Part shown: in pieces, positions 36,222 through 45,798 of the stretch
Layout: every line of letters begins with the position of its first letter
Position numbering within the stretch: the stretch's first letter is position 1
Assembly (NCBI RefSeq): GCF_947493125.1
Contig: NZ_CANLQB010000013.1
Coordinates: forward strand, 1-64,000
DNA: 64,000 nt
Reading direction: 5' to 3'
From: an uncultured Roseobacter sp.
Lineage (GTDB): Bacteria; Pseudomonadota; Alphaproteobacteria; Rhodobacterales; Rhodobacteraceae
The notes under the pieces: generated by a model
Database searches by the model: none
What the model saw: only the letters and a program-made list of their open reading frames with translations
Told to the model about the DNA's origin: nothing
Position numbers and translations under genes: made by a program

Positions 36222-36726
36222 AATCTACCTACACCAAACTCTGGATCTGAAAATTGATCCTACCTCACCAAGCACACACTCAACACTCGGCCCCGAAAAT
36301 CATTCTATGCACGGCCTTGGTCTAGTACCTAACAGCAATCTGCGACACGGGCAAAGCTCGTCTCAAAAAAAGGTAAAATTTTTCAAGAATAATGTCCAAA
36401 TTTTCGTCACATCACCGGAAATACACGTTCTGATTGCGCGGGCGGCACCAACATCGGCCTCGACAGAGCGCCGGCACACGGAAAACCGAATCGCCCCCGC
36501 TTTTTGACGTTCACTCAAATTTCATATGTAAAAGCCCATCCTTCCCTTACTGTGGTATTTGCGCGGAAGATTGCCGGGGGCCGTCCCGGGCGCCTCATTG
36601 CAGCCTCATGACTGCCTTGATTTAGCAAAAATTTTCCCATAGCCGCTGTTGGGCGAGCCTTTGGCGACCTACATTTTACGAGTACAGTATCAGCGCGAGT
36701 GGTCAGCAGCAGGAAGGCACACTTAC
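36222..36726 (+). other. 505-bp intergenic region between divergent operons
   Basis: This separates the priming transferase (minus) from the ATPase-Wzz-kinase operon (plus) and probably contains promoters for both, making it a likely control point for polymer synthesis. It is AT-rich relative to coding DNA. A TTGACG element at 36504 with TATGTA at 36525 has a 15-base spacer, shorter than ideal, so I do not assign a promoter. No gene or clear hairpin was found. Confidence 0.6.
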
Positions 36727-37608
36727 ATGGCCAGTGAACTTTACACGGCACATTTCGGCTTCCGGGAACGACCGTTTACGCTTTCGCCCGACCCGGACTT
36801 TCTGTTCTGGTCCAAGGCACACGGTCGCGCATTCTCGGTGTTGAAATACGGGCTGACGACCAGCGCGCCCCTCACCGTGGTCACCGGCGAGGTCGGCACG
36901 GGCAAGACCACGCTGATCCAGGCTTTGCTGCGCGATATGGACAAGGAGGTCTCCCTTGGCCTGATCTCCAATGCGCAGGGCGACCGGGGCGATCTTCTGC
37001 GGTGGGTGCTCAATTCGCTGGGCGTGTCGCTGCCGCAGGACACCGATTATGTCTCCCTGTTCCAGCACTTCCAGAATTTCGTGATCGACGAATACGCCAG
37101 TGGCCGACACGTGGTCCTCGTGATCGACGAAGCGCAGAACCTCGGGTCGGAGATGCTCGAAGAGCTGCGCATGCTGACGAATATCAACTCCGGCAAGGAC
37201 GAGCTGTTGCAGATCATCCTCGTGGGCCAGCCGGAACTGCGCCACATCATCAGCCAGCCGGAGCTGCGCCAGTTTGCCCAGCGGGTCACGGTCACCTACC
37301 ATATCGATCCCTTCGATCTGCGCGAAACCCGCGACTACGTCCGGCACCGGCTGCAGCATGTGGGGGGCACCGGCGATGAAATTACCTCCGGGGCCGTGCG
37401 ACATATCTTCGAGGAGACGGGTGGCATCCCGCGCATGATCAACAAGCTGTGTGATCTGGCGCTGGTCTACGCCTCCGCCGCCGACCAGCAGAAGGCTGGG
37501 CTCGGCGTGGTGCGTGAACTCTACCGGGACGGGCTGATCCTGAAACCCGCCGAACCGCCGCTCTACCTGACCAACCGTATCGACGTTCCGCAAAAGGCCG
37601 CCGAATGA
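36727..37608 (+). CDS. ExeA-like AAA ATPase of the exosortase/EPS locus
   Basis: 293 residues. FGFRERPFTLSPDPDFLFWS at the N-terminus is the ExeA/GspA family opening. Walker A is GEVGTGKTT (residues 54-62), Walker B is VLVIDEAQN, and EETGGIPRMINKLCDLALVY is the sensor 2 region. Related ATPases are regularly found beside Wzz and BY-kinase genes in PEP-CTERM polysaccharide loci. No peptidoglycan-binding or membrane domain is attached, so it is a cytosolic ATPase. The start follows AGGAAGG. An in-frame ATG at 36649 would add 26 unrelated residues. Its stop overlaps the Wzz start (ATGA). Confidence 0.85.
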   Translation: MASELYTAHFGFRERPFTLSPDPDFLFWSKAHGRAFSVLKYGLTTSAPLTVVTGEVGTGKTTLIQALLRDMDKEVSLGLISNAQGDRGDLLRWVLNSLGVSLPQDTDYVSLFQHFQNFVIDEYASGRHVVLVIDEAQNLGSEMLEELRMLTNINSGKDELLQIILVGQPELRHIISQPELRQFAQRVTVTYHIDPFDLRETRDYVRHRLQHVGGTGDEITSGAVRHIFEETGGIPRMINKLCDLALVYASAADQQKAGLGVVRELYRDGLILKPAEPPLYLTNRIDVPQKAAE

Positions 37609-39167
37609 ATATAGATCTTGCATTTTACTGGCGATTGTTTCTCAACCGGCTGCCGATCATGCTGGCGTTCGTGCTGGTGTTTTCCAGCCTGGGCGTCATC
37701 ACGGCACTGAAACTGCCCGAAACCTATGCCACATCCGCCAGCCTGCTGGTGGAGGAACCCCAGATCCCGGACCGCATGGTGGCCTCAACCGTGCAGACGG
37801 ATGCCAATGAGCAGCTCGACATCATCCAGCAAAAGCTGCTGACACGCGCCAACCTGATCGACATGGCCAATGAGTTCCGGGTGTTCCGGGACATCGGCGA
37901 GATGAACCCCGACACCGTGTTCCGCGAAATGCGCGCCGCCACCTCGATCAAGAAATCGGCAGGGCGCAACCGGGCGACCGTGATGACAATTAGTTTCGAG
38001 GGCCGGTCCGGGCGGGTCGCGGCGAATGTCGTCAACGAGATGGTCACCCTGGCGCTGGCGGAGAACACCACGCTGCGCATGTCGCGCGCGGAAAACACGC
38101 TCGATTTCTTCCAGCAGGAAGTCCGGCGGCTCGGTGAGCAACTCGACCAGCAAAGTGCGGATATCGCGATCTTCAAATCGCAAAATGCCGCGGCACTGCC
38201 GGAGGAGCAGCGGTATCGTCTGGATCGGATCAACCTGCTGCAGGAACGTCTTGCACAGCTTGAACGGGACCGCGACGGCATCGAAACGCAGCGCAGCGAA
38301 CTCGTGCGGGTCTATGAGAGCACCGGGCAGCTGCGCCGTGCACAGGACAACCGACCTCGCTCATCGGAAGAAGCGCGGCTCGCCGCTGCCAAGGTCGAAC
38401 TGGAGCAGGCGCGGCTGATCTACTCGGACACGCATCCGCGCATGACACAGTTGCTCACGCGCGTGGAGCGTCTGGAAAAGGCGGTACAGGACCAGATCGC
38501 TGCAGATAACACGGACGGCTCTGGCAACAGCGACGGCACAGGAACCACCGAAAGCATGCTTTACAGGACGACGCTGGCAGATATCGACACGCGCGCCGAA
38601 ATCATCGCCGACGAGATCACCCGCGTTCAGGGTGAGATCGAAGAGCTCAAGCAGGCGAATGCGCAAAGCGCGGCCAACGGCATCGAACTGGCCGGGCTGG
38701 AGCGCGACTACGTCAACATCCAGAACCGCTACAATGCGGCGCTGAACAACCTCAATGCGGCACAGGTCAGCGAGCGGATCGAAAGCACCGCCCAGGGGCA
38801 GCGGATCACGGTGATCGAGAATGCCAGCGTGCCGCAATTCCCTTCCGGACCGAACCGGCCCCTCATCGCGATGATGGGGGCCATGGCCGGGATGGGCCTC
38901 GCCGCGGGATATTTCGTTCTGCTTGAGCTGCTCAACCGCGCGATCCGGCGGCCTGCGGAGTTGCAAAGCAAGTTCGACATCATCCCTATCGCCGTCATCC
39001 CCTATATGGAAAGCGCGCGCCAGAAACAGATACGCCGGATCACCCGGGTGACGGTCACGCTTGGTGTCCTTGTGATCGTTCCGCTGGCGCTATGGTACAT
39101 CGACACCAATTACATCCCGCTTGAGCTGGTCGTGCAGAAAGGTCTTTCGAGGCTTGGGATCGGATAG
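37605..39167 (+). CDS. Wzz-type chain-length determinant
   Basis: 520 residues. A first transmembrane helix at about residues 17-36 (PIMLAFVLVFSSLGVITALK) precedes the Wzz domain (TSASLLVEEPQIPDR). A long coiled-coil region covers about residues 145-400, then VPQFPSGPNRPLIAMMG leads into the second helix and a third hydrophobic stretch follows near residue 490. The length is that of the exosortase-associated class rather than short Wzz. No kinase domain is fused. The ATPase and kinase-like genes on either side fit a co-polymerase complex that sets polymer length and couples it to export. Confidence 0.88.
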   Translation: MNIDLAFYWRLFLNRLPIMLAFVLVFSSLGVITALKLPETYATSASLLVEEPQIPDRMVASTVQTDANEQLDIIQQKLLTRANLIDMANEFRVFRDIGEMNPDTVFREMRAATSIKKSAGRNRATVMTISFEGRSGRVAANVVNEMVTLALAENTTLRMSRAENTLDFFQQEVRRLGEQLDQQSADIAIFKSQNAAALPEEQRYRLDRINLLQERLAQLERDRDGIETQRSELVRVYESTGQLRRAQDNRPRSSEEARLAAAKVELEQARLIYSDTHPRMTQLLTRVERLEKAVQDQIAADNTDGSGNSDGTGTTESMLYRTTLADIDTRAEIIADEITRVQGEIEELKQANAQSAANGIELAGLERDYVNIQNRYNAALNNLNAAQVSERIESTAQGQRITVIENASVPQFPSGPNRPLIAMMGAMAGMGLAAGYFVLLELLNRAIRRPAELQSKFDIIPIAVIPYMESARQKQIRRITRVTVTLGVLVIVPLALWYIDTNYIPLELVVQKGLSRLGIG

Positions 39168-39217
39168 ATCCAATGTGCAGGACCAGATCTTGCGGATACT
39201 TTAAAGAGTGAACGGAT

Positions 39218-40027
39218 ATGGAAAAACTTCAGGCCGCCCTGGAAAAGGCGCGACACAAACGCAGCACCGGCACGCCGCCTGATGCGGCACGCCCAGCCGC
39301 ACAGCCGCAGGCCCCAACACCGCCCGATGACCTGCATGCGATGTGGCAGGCCGTCACCCCTTTCGAGGAGGTTCCGGAGGGTCTGCTGCGCGCGCGCCGC
39401 GTCGTCACCCGACAGGCGAGCCCCTCGGCCACGCCATTCGATATTCTGCGCACCAAGCTGCTGGTTCAGATGCGCCAGAACAACTGGCGCCGGCTGGCGA
39501 TCACATCGCCCATGCCCGCCGCGGGCAAGAGCACCGTGGCCTGCAACCTCGCGCTGGGGCTGGGCCGGCAGCGCGACATGCGGTCGATCCTGATGGATCT
39601 CGACCTGCGCACCCCCTCGATCAGCGATTTCTTCGAAACCGTGCCCCCCCACGAGATCCGCGAACTGCTGACCGGCGAGGTGTCGCTACAGGAGCAGGCG
39701 CTGCGGTTCGGAGACAACCTGATCTGCTCGATGGCGGCTGTCCCGGAGAGTGATCCCACCCGGATCCTGCTTGCAGAGGACACCACGGACGTGCTCCAGG
39801 ACATCGAGGAGCGCTATCAGCCCGACCTGATGATCTTCGATCTGCCGTCCGTTCTGGTCAGCGACGACACCCGGGCCTTCCTGAAAAACGTCGACTGCGC
39901 GCTGATCGTGGCGCGCACCAACTCGACGCGCTATTCCCAACTCGACATCTGCGAACGCGAGGTGGCCGAACAGACCAACGTGCTCGGCACCGTGCTCAAC
40001 GCCTTTCCATACGGCGACAAGGCATAG
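39218..40027 (+). CDS. BY-kinase-like ATPase (CpsD/CapB family)
   Basis: 269 residues. Residues 65-269 form the ParA/MinD-like fold of bacterial tyrosine kinases: SPMPAAGKSTVACNL (Walker A, 97-111), ILMDLDLRTPSI (Walker A') and LMIFDLPSVL (Walker B). The usual PGEGKS is PAAGKS here. The C-terminus ends NAFPYGDKA with one Tyr and no Tyr cluster, so autophosphorylation at a tail, as in Wzc, is doubtful. It probably partners the Wzz protein upstream. The first 60 residues are Pro/Ala-rich and likely disordered. No Wzb-type phosphatase was found. Confidence 0.85.
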   Translation: MEKLQAALEKARHKRSTGTPPDAARPAAQPQAPTPPDDLHAMWQAVTPFEEVPEGLLRARRVVTRQASPSATPFDILRTKLLVQMRQNNWRRLAITSPMPAAGKSTVACNLALGLGRQRDMRSILMDLDLRTPSISDFFETVPPHEIRELLTGEVSLQEQALRFGDNLICSMAAVPESDPTRILLAEDTTDVLQDIEERYQPDLMIFDLPSVLVSDDTRAFLKNVDCALIVARTNSTRYSQLDICEREVAEQTNVLGTVLNAFPYGDKA

Positions 40028-40051
40028 CCCGCGCGGACGCTGGCCCCCAGC

Positions 40052-41071
40052 CTATCGCCCCAGCATCACGCGGCTGACCGGGGGGATGCGCTGCACCACG
40101 AGATGCAACAGGATGGGCATGGCCAGGCCCGCGGCCAGCCCCAAAAGCCATCGCAGCCAGATGTCTTCGAGACCGGCGACATCCCATATGCGCCGCGAAA
40201 AGGACGTGGCGAACACGTGGTAGAGATAGATCGTCAGCGCATAGGGCCGGATCTTCTCCAGAAGATGCAACCTGGGCAGGCAGAGCAGCGCAAAAACAGA
40301 TGTGCCGACCCCCATGGCAAGGCTTTGCAGATCGCGTTTGGACGCCGTGAAATCACCCGTTTCAAAGTAGGTCCAGATATTCAGGGCGGAGCTCGACAGC
40401 ATCACAAGGACCGCCCCGAAAGCGATCGCCGTGGCGTGATCCCGAAGCACGGTCCGGTAGCGGAAACAGATCACGCCAAGCATGAAATACGGAAAGAGAT
40501 ATGTCGCCCCGTTCCAGGACATGATCCCCATCCCGGGAAAGATCCGCTGGATATAGACGACACAGGCAACGATAAAGACCAGCGGGGCGAACCGCCCGGA
40601 CACCATCGCATCGAACAGACCATAGATCAGGAAGATCAGACAGATCGACTGCAGAAACCAGAAATGCGCGTAAGAGGAGATGAGGACTCGCCACGCCTCC
40701 GAAACAGGCCGCGCAAAATCGGTCCCCATGACGTTGGACACCAGCAGAAAGAGGATGGAGGCGACGGCTCCCGGCACATAGATCCGCAGGAATTTGCCTT
40801 TGACGAACTTCGGGTACTGGCTCAGAGACAAGGGCCGGATGGCATAGATATAGCCCGCCAGAAACGCAAAGACCGGCATGCGCACGTCCACGAGGAATTC
40901 CGAACTGAGCCGGAGGATATGTGGCGCCTCGATCTGCAGCCCCGCATTCGCGGTGGGCCCGACCACATGGTAACTCACCAGCATCAGCACGGCGATGGCG
41001 CGGATGGTCTCCAGGGGATTGTGCTCCGCAAGCGCCTGTGGCTTTGCGGTGAAGAAAGCGGACCGGTTCAT
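40052..41071 (-). CDS. acyltransferase-3 family membrane O-acyltransferase
   Basis: 339 residues with about ten helices. NPLETIRAIAVLMLVSYHVV holds the Arg...His pair typical of the family, and RMPVFAFLAGYIYAIRPL corresponds to the usual FF(x)LSG(Y/F) stretch. These enzymes move acetyl or succinyl groups onto glycans. I start it at ATG 41071. A longer form from 41185 would add an unrelated basic stretch. It converges on the BY-kinase gene and follows the WecG-like gene by about 120 bases. It is probably one of the enzymes that acylate the polymer or its lipid-linked repeat. Confidence 0.82.
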   Translation of the reverse strand: MNRSAFFTAKPQALAEHNPLETIRAIAVLMLVSYHVVGPTANAGLQIEAPHILRLSSEFLVDVRMPVFAFLAGYIYAIRPLSLSQYPKFVKGKFLRIYVPGAVASILFLLVSNVMGTDFARPVSEAWRVLISSYAHFWFLQSICLIFLIYGLFDAMVSGRFAPLVFIVACVVYIQRIFPGMGIMSWNGATYLFPYFMLGVICFRYRTVLRDHATAIAFGAVLVMLSSSALNIWTYFETGDFTASKRDLQSLAMGVGTSVFALLCLPRLHLLEKIRPYALTIYLYHVFATSFSRRIWDVAGLEDIWLRWLLGLAAGLAMPILLHLVVQRIPPVSRVMLGR

Positions 41072-41189
41072 CGAAAACGCCCATTCCCTTCTTCGACCGC
41101 GGACAGACAACAGCCGCCGGCCACATGCTGGATGGGATATTTGCCCAAAACGCGCGCTCCGACAAGCATCGCGTTCCAAGGCCACCGCA

Positions 41190-41984
41190 TTACGCGAAAG
41201 GATCTTTGTAGATCCCCAGCTTCTGTTTCAGCACCGCCCAAAGAAACGGCGGCTCGTGGATCACATAGCGGTGGAAGCGCGCGCGCGGCTCCTTTGCCAG
41301 ACGGTAGAGCCACTCGAATCCCCATTCGGTGATCCAGGTGGGCGGGCGGTCGAAATCACCGCTCTCGTAGTCAATCGTACCGCCCAGCGGCAGCCACAGC
41401 TTCACGCCGGGCATCCGGTCGCGGTATTTCATGATGAACTTTTCCTGCCGCGCCCCCTGCAGACCCACAAGACAGACAGTGGCACCGCTGTCATTGACGG
41501 CGGCGATCATGCGCTCGATCTCGGCCGGATCGCTGTCAAACTGGAAGGACGGGCTATCGGTGCCGACGATGAAGTCGCGCCCCACCTTGGCATTGATGTT
41601 GGCAGCCGCCTTCTCCGCAACCCCGGGCTTGCCGCCGCACAGAAACACCGTCACGGACGGATCATCGGCATAGCGGGTGTAGAATTTCGGGAAGTAATCC
41701 GATCCCGACACCCGCTCCCGTACGGGCGTGCCCAGCCATTTGGTGGCGAAATACATGATCTGGCTGTCGCAGGTGATCACGTCGAACCGGTCCAGCAGAT
41801 CGTAGAACTCCCGGTCCTGCTGCAGCTTCATGATCATATCCACATGCAGCGTGAGCATCACACCCTCGCGGAAATGCTCGACCAGATCGTCCATGGCGAT
41901 GTCATGCACATAGGCATTGAGCATCGGCACGCGTTTCATCTCGCCCAGACCCGGCAGCATATCCATCTTGCTCCCATCCGCCAT
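41190..41984 (-). CDS. WecG/TagA/CpsF family glycosyltransferase (GT26)
   Basis: 264 residues. VITCDSQIMYFATKWLGTPV, RERVSGSDYFPKF and VTVFLCGGKPGVAEKAAAN match the GT26 core, and QGARQEKFIMKYRDRMPGVK is the typical later segment. Family members add ManNAcA, ManNAc or glucose to a lipid-linked first sugar. The C-terminus (WGFEWLYRLAKEPRARFHRY) is the membrane-association region. GTGATG at the junction overlaps the preceding gene, so it is translated with the oxidoreductase and TIM-barrel genes. These may supply its donor sugar. Confidence 0.88.
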   Translation of the reverse strand: MADGSKMDMLPGLGEMKRVPMLNAYVHDIAMDDLVEHFREGVMLTLHVDMIMKLQQDREFYDLLDRFDVITCDSQIMYFATKWLGTPVRERVSGSDYFPKFYTRYADDPSVTVFLCGGKPGVAEKAAANINAKVGRDFIVGTDSPSFQFDSDPAEIERMIAAVNDSGATVCLVGLQGARQEKFIMKYRDRMPGVKLWLPLGGTIDYESGDFDRPPTWITEWGFEWLYRLAKEPRARFHRYVIHEPPFLWAVLKQKLGIYKDPFA

Positions 41985-42871
41985 CACGCGGGGTCCCCTG
42001 TCTGCACGCCCCCGCCCATGTATTTGTCCACCAGCGCCTTGGTGCCGCGGATGTTACCCGCCGAGGAGGCACCAAAGACAATGCTTTCCACGCCGGGCAG
42101 CTCGGAAATCCAGTGAATCGCCTCATCCGCCGGGATAGCACCACTGGCATAGACCGACATGGCCACCGCCCGCACACGGCCGGATTGCAGCGCATCGAGA
42201 TAGGCATCATATCCGCCCGACATGCGGAAGCCGATCTTGTTGATGTTGGAACAGATGATCGGGCGCTCGATGCCTTCCTTTTCCAGCGCGTCCAGAAGCA
42301 TCGGCATATTCATGGTGATATAGGCCGGCTCCGCCCCGTGTTTTTCGCGGATATGATCGTCGAAGATCTTGAACGCGCGGGTGAACCCCATGCCCAGCAG
42401 AAGATCGGTAAAGACGTTCTGGATGAAGACCACGGGCGCCTTCGTGCCCTGGAACATCTTCATCTCCATGTCGATGAGCACCCGGGCGATACCGTCCACC
42501 TCCTTGGTGGCGAGCGCCTTCGTGCCCGTCAGCGCCGTGGCCAACAGCCCGTCCGACGGCATGAACTCCCGCAGCGCGCCCACCATGCCGTGCTCGGTCA
42601 CCGCATTGGCGTATTTATGGGCATAAGGCATGCAGGGATAGAACTGAAAGCCATCATAGCGCGCAGGATCGGCCTTCACCCGTTTCGCAATCTCGGCGAT
42701 GCGGTCGTGCGTGGTGCACATGAAGGTCCGGATCCCCGCATCATAGGCCACATCGAGCACATCCATGATCGCATCGGTACGCTGAAAGCGCATGGCCTGG
42801 GCCCGGGCCTTTTCCTCGGACATGTGGTTGATGCCAAAGAACTGATTGTCGCCGAAAAGCAGCTTGTCCAT
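41984..42871 (-). CDS. TIM-barrel protein with aldo/keto-reductase-like C-terminus
   Basis: 295 residues. I do not recognise a named family with certainty. The N-terminus KLLFGDNQFFGINHMSEEKA, the centre KAPVVFIQNVFTDLLLGMG and the end VESIVFGASSAGNIRGTKAL resemble the strand order of aldo/keto reductases, whose last turns carry the phosphate of NADPH. The usual Tyr-Lys-His tetrad is not obvious. The ATG at 42871 is preferred to the GTG at 42880 because GGGAGG lies eight bases before it and would abut the GTG. Coupled genes are the Gfo/Idh oxidoreductase upstream and the GT26 enzyme downstream, suggesting work on a sugar donor. Confidence 0.6.
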   Translation of the reverse strand: MDKLLFGDNQFFGINHMSEEKARAQAMRFQRTDAIMDVLDVAYDAGIRTFMCTTHDRIAEIAKRVKADPARYDGFQFYPCMPYAHKYANAVTEHGMVGALREFMPSDGLLATALTGTKALATKEVDGIARVLIDMEMKMFQGTKAPVVFIQNVFTDLLLGMGFTRAFKIFDDHIREKHGAEPAYITMNMPMLLDALEKEGIERPIICSNINKIGFRMSGGYDAYLDALQSGRVRAVAMSVYASGAIPADEAIHWISELPGVESIVFGASSAGNIRGTKALVDKYMGGGVQTGDPA

Positions 42872-42876
42872 CCCGC

Positions 42877-43968
42877 TCACCTCCCGAACCAGCCGCGTTT
42901 CTTCGCCGGCTGCGGGGCTGCGGCACGGGCCTCGCCCACGGGCTGACCGGTCTCGGCGTTTTCGATGATCATCGCCATGGTCCTGTCGGTCTCGGTGGCG
43001 GAGGCGAAATCATTCTCCGCTGCACCCGCCTTGCCGTCGCGCACCGCACCCACAAAGTCGTCAAGCTGGGCGGAATATTCTTCGCCACGCAGATAGAACC
43101 AGCGGTCCTCGGTCAGCTCGGTGGTGTATTTCACCGTCCAGCCGTCCTCATACCCCGCAAGCCCCGGCACCGGCTTGCGCAGATAGGCCTGGCATTCCTG
43201 GCGGTCGGCATACAGGCGGCCATTGGTGCCGATGAGGCTGATCTTGGTGGACATCTTGCGGTGGCTCTCGTCCGACCAGTTCACCGAGAGCTGCGCCGTG
43301 GGTCCGTCGTTCCAGCGCAGGGTGGAAAACACCTCATCATCGGTGCCTTCGGAAAAGACCTGCCCCAGATGCGAGCCGATCACCTGATCGGGCGCGCCGA
43401 AGAACCAGTTCAGCAGGTTGAGCGGATGTGCTGCGTAATCGTAAAGACAGCCGCCGCCTTCGGCCTTGTCGGTGCGCCAGGTGGCGCGCTTGGGCCGCAG
43501 CACAACCGGCCCGTAGGCCTCGGCCAGCACATGGGTGATGCGCCCGATGGCCCCGGCTTCGATCAGCCGCTTCATCTCGGCGAAGGCTCCGACATACCGG
43601 TAGTGATAGCCCACCTGCGCCACCCGCCCCTTGTCGGCAGCCAGCGCCGTCAGCCGCTGACTGTCCTGCCAGTCGAGACAAAAGGGTTTTTCGCAGAAGA
43701 CGTGGCACCCCTTGTCCAGCGCCGCCGTCACCATCGGCGCATGCAGCCGCGACGGTGTGGCGATCACCACCGCATCCAGCGGCTCGTTTGCCAGCATCTG
43801 ATCGTAATCACGATGGACCCGGGTTGCGATATTGCGGCCCAGCACGTCGGCCATGAAGGCGGAGCCGTCGCAGGCCACTGCATCCACGTCAGGATGGGCG
43901 TTGATCATGGAAAAATGGCTCAGCCCCATCTTTCCCAGCCCCACGACCGCTACTTTTACTTTCTGCAC
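42877..43968 (-). CDS. Gfo/Idh/MocA family NAD(P)-dependent oxidoreductase
   Basis: 363 residues. VKVAVVGLGKMGLSHFSMI is the Rossmann motif, and VFCEKPFCLDWQDSQRL contains the EKP motif that marks this family. GGGCLYDYAAHPLNLLNWFF includes the catalytic-type Asp/His positions (GG...D...H). The start codon is GTG with AAGGCAGG upstream. These enzymes oxidise or reduce sugars and nucleotide sugars such as UDP-GlcNAcA in O-antigen pathways. It is the first gene of the three-gene unit ending in the GT26 transferase, so it probably makes that enzyme's donor. Confidence 0.88.
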   Translation of the reverse strand: MQKVKVAVVGLGKMGLSHFSMINAHPDVDAVACDGSAFMADVLGRNIATRVHRDYDQMLANEPLDAVVIATPSRLHAPMVTAALDKGCHVFCEKPFCLDWQDSQRLTALAADKGRVAQVGYHYRYVGAFAEMKRLIEAGAIGRITHVLAEAYGPVVLRPKRATWRTDKAEGGGCLYDYAAHPLNLLNWFFGAPDQVIGSHLGQVFSEGTDDEVFSTLRWNDGPTAQLSVNWSDESHRKMSTKISLIGTNGRLYADRQECQAYLRKPVPGLAGYEDGWTVKYTTELTEDRWFYLRGEEYSAQLDDFVGAVRDGKAGAAENDFASATETDRTMAMIIENAETGQPVGEARAAAPQPAKKRGWFGR

Positions 43969-44237
43969 GAGCCTGCCTTACCTGAAAACCAACAAAAAAA
44001 GGCGTTGCCTGACCTGTCAAACACGCCCGGATATATCTGTCATTGCGCTTTCAGTGCAACCGCAATGGGGCAGCATTGAGGCCCGCGCGCGCGGATTTCC
44101 TGTCGTTGGTCAAAATAATGACAGTATAACCCTGTCTATATGGTGTTCGGAAAATGCCTGTTGCTTGAGGTTCCGCCGTTGCAGCGCGCGGAAAATCCTG
44201 AACAAGGTCTGTCAAACAGCAAAGGAAGCGACCCTGT

Positions 44238-45662
44238 ATGATCACACCAGTTCTGCTCTGCGGCGGATCGGGCACCCGTCTGTGGCCCCTGTCGCGCAAA
44301 TCCTACCCCAAGCAGTTTGCGCAGCTTCTGGAACGGGACTCGCTGTTTCAGGCCTCGGCACAGCGGCTGGCGGGCGCGGACTATGCCGCACCGCTCGTCG
44401 TCACCGGATCGGATTTCCGCTTCATCGTCACACAGCAGCTGCAGGCCGCAGGCATCGACCCCGGCGCCATCCTCATTGAACCGGAGGGGCGCAACACCGC
44501 GCCCGCAGTGCTCGCCGCAGCGCTGCAGGTGGCGCGCGCGGATCCGGAGGGGCTGATGCTGGTGGCCCCCTCCGATCACGTGGTGCCTGATGCCGCCGCC
44601 TTCCGGGCAGCGGTCGAGGCCGGTGTGGCGGAGGCCCGTGGCGGTCGGCTCGTCACCTTCGGCATCACCCCGACCCACGCCGAGACGGGCTATGGCTATC
44701 TGGAGCTGTCCACTGCCCCCGAAAACGGCAAGCCGGTGCCCTTGGCGCAGTTCGTGGAAAAGCCCGATGCGGCCCGCGCCCAGGCGATGCTGGACGATGG
44801 GCGGCATCTCTGGAACGCCGGGATCTTCCTGTTCCGGGCCTGCGACATTCTCGATGCGTTCCGGGCCCATGCGCCGCAGCTCATCGACCCGGTGACAGCA
44901 GCCATCGAGGCCGCGCAGGCGGATCTGGGGTTTCTGAGGCTGGACCCGAAAAGCTGGGCGCAGGCCGAAGACATCTCGATCGACTATGCCGTCATGGAAA
45001 AGGCGGACAACCTCAGCGTCGTGCCCTTCGCCGCCGGCTGGTCGGACCTGGGCGGCTGGGACGCGGTCTGGCGCGAGATGGGCCCCGACGACCGGGGCGT
45101 GGCCAGCAGCGACCATACCACCGCCATCGACTGCCGCGACACGCTGCTGCGCTCGGAAGCGGATGGGCTCGAACTGGTCGGGATCGGGCTTGAGAACATC
45201 ATTGCCGTGGCCATGCCCGATGCGGTGCTGGTGGCCGACAAATCCCGCGCGCAGGATGTCAAACAGGCGGTGGCCGCGCTGAAGGAGACATCCACCCTGC
45301 AGGCCGAGGCCTTCCCCAAGGACCACCGGCCCTGGGGCTGGTTCGAAAGCCTGGTGATCGGCCAGCGGTTCCAGGTCAAGCGCATCCTGGTCAACCCCGG
45401 GGCGGCGCTCAGCCTGCAAAGTCACCATCACCGTTCCGAGCACTGGATCGTGGTGGAAGGCACGGCCAAGGTCACCGTGGATGACGAGGTGAAACTCGTG
45501 ACCGAAAACCAGTCGGTCTACATCCCGCTCGGCGCCGTGCACCGGATGGAGAACCCGGGCAAGGTGCCGATGGTGCTGATCGAAGTGCAGACCGGCTCCT
45601 ATCTCGGCGAGGACGACATCATCCGCTACGAGGACGTCTACGCGCGCAACGAGTCGGAATAA
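44238..45662 (+). CDS. manC: mannose-1-phosphate guanylyltransferase / mannose-6-phosphate isomerase
   Basis: 474 residues, the normal length for the two-domain ManC/AlgA enzyme. The pyrophosphorylase signature LCGGSGTRLWPLSRKSYPKQ opens the protein, LVAPSDHVV and FVEKPDAARAQ follow in the GTP/sugar site, and the C-terminal cupin (about residues 350-470) has LSLQSHHHRSEHWIVVEGTA for metal binding in the isomerase part. It makes GDP-mannose from mannose-1-phosphate and can form mannose-6-phosphate from fructose-6-phosphate. The truncated phosphomannomutase at the right edge supplies the linking step. AGGAAG precedes the start. Confidence 0.95.
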   Translation: MITPVLLCGGSGTRLWPLSRKSYPKQFAQLLERDSLFQASAQRLAGADYAAPLVVTGSDFRFIVTQQLQAAGIDPGAILIEPEGRNTAPAVLAAALQVARADPEGLMLVAPSDHVVPDAAAFRAAVEAGVAEARGGRLVTFGITPTHAETGYGYLELSTAPENGKPVPLAQFVEKPDAARAQAMLDDGRHLWNAGIFLFRACDILDAFRAHAPQLIDPVTAAIEAAQADLGFLRLDPKSWAQAEDISIDYAVMEKADNLSVVPFAAGWSDLGGWDAVWREMGPDDRGVASSDHTTAIDCRDTLLRSEADGLELVGIGLENIIAVAMPDAVLVADKSRAQDVKQAVAALKETSTLQAEAFPKDHRPWGWFESLVIGQRFQVKRILVNPGAALSLQSHHHRSEHWIVVEGTAKVTVDDEVKLVTENQSVYIPLGAVHRMENPGKVPMVLIEVQTGSYLGEDDIIRYEDVYARNESE

Positions 45663-45798
45663 CGCACCCGCGCCTGTGACGCGCTGTCCCCGGCCGCTGA
45701 CCGCTTGAGAGCGCGGCACCGGGACTTCGGCAGCAATCCGCCACCTTCCCGATGCGCATGGCCAGTCGGTCCGTTGCGGTCTGGCTCGGGCCGCCCGG

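Noticed and set aside
36504-36530. TTGACG and TATGTA as a promoter for the ATPase-Wzz operon
   Set aside because: The spacer is 15 bases, short for a sigma-70 type promoter, and no independent support is visible.
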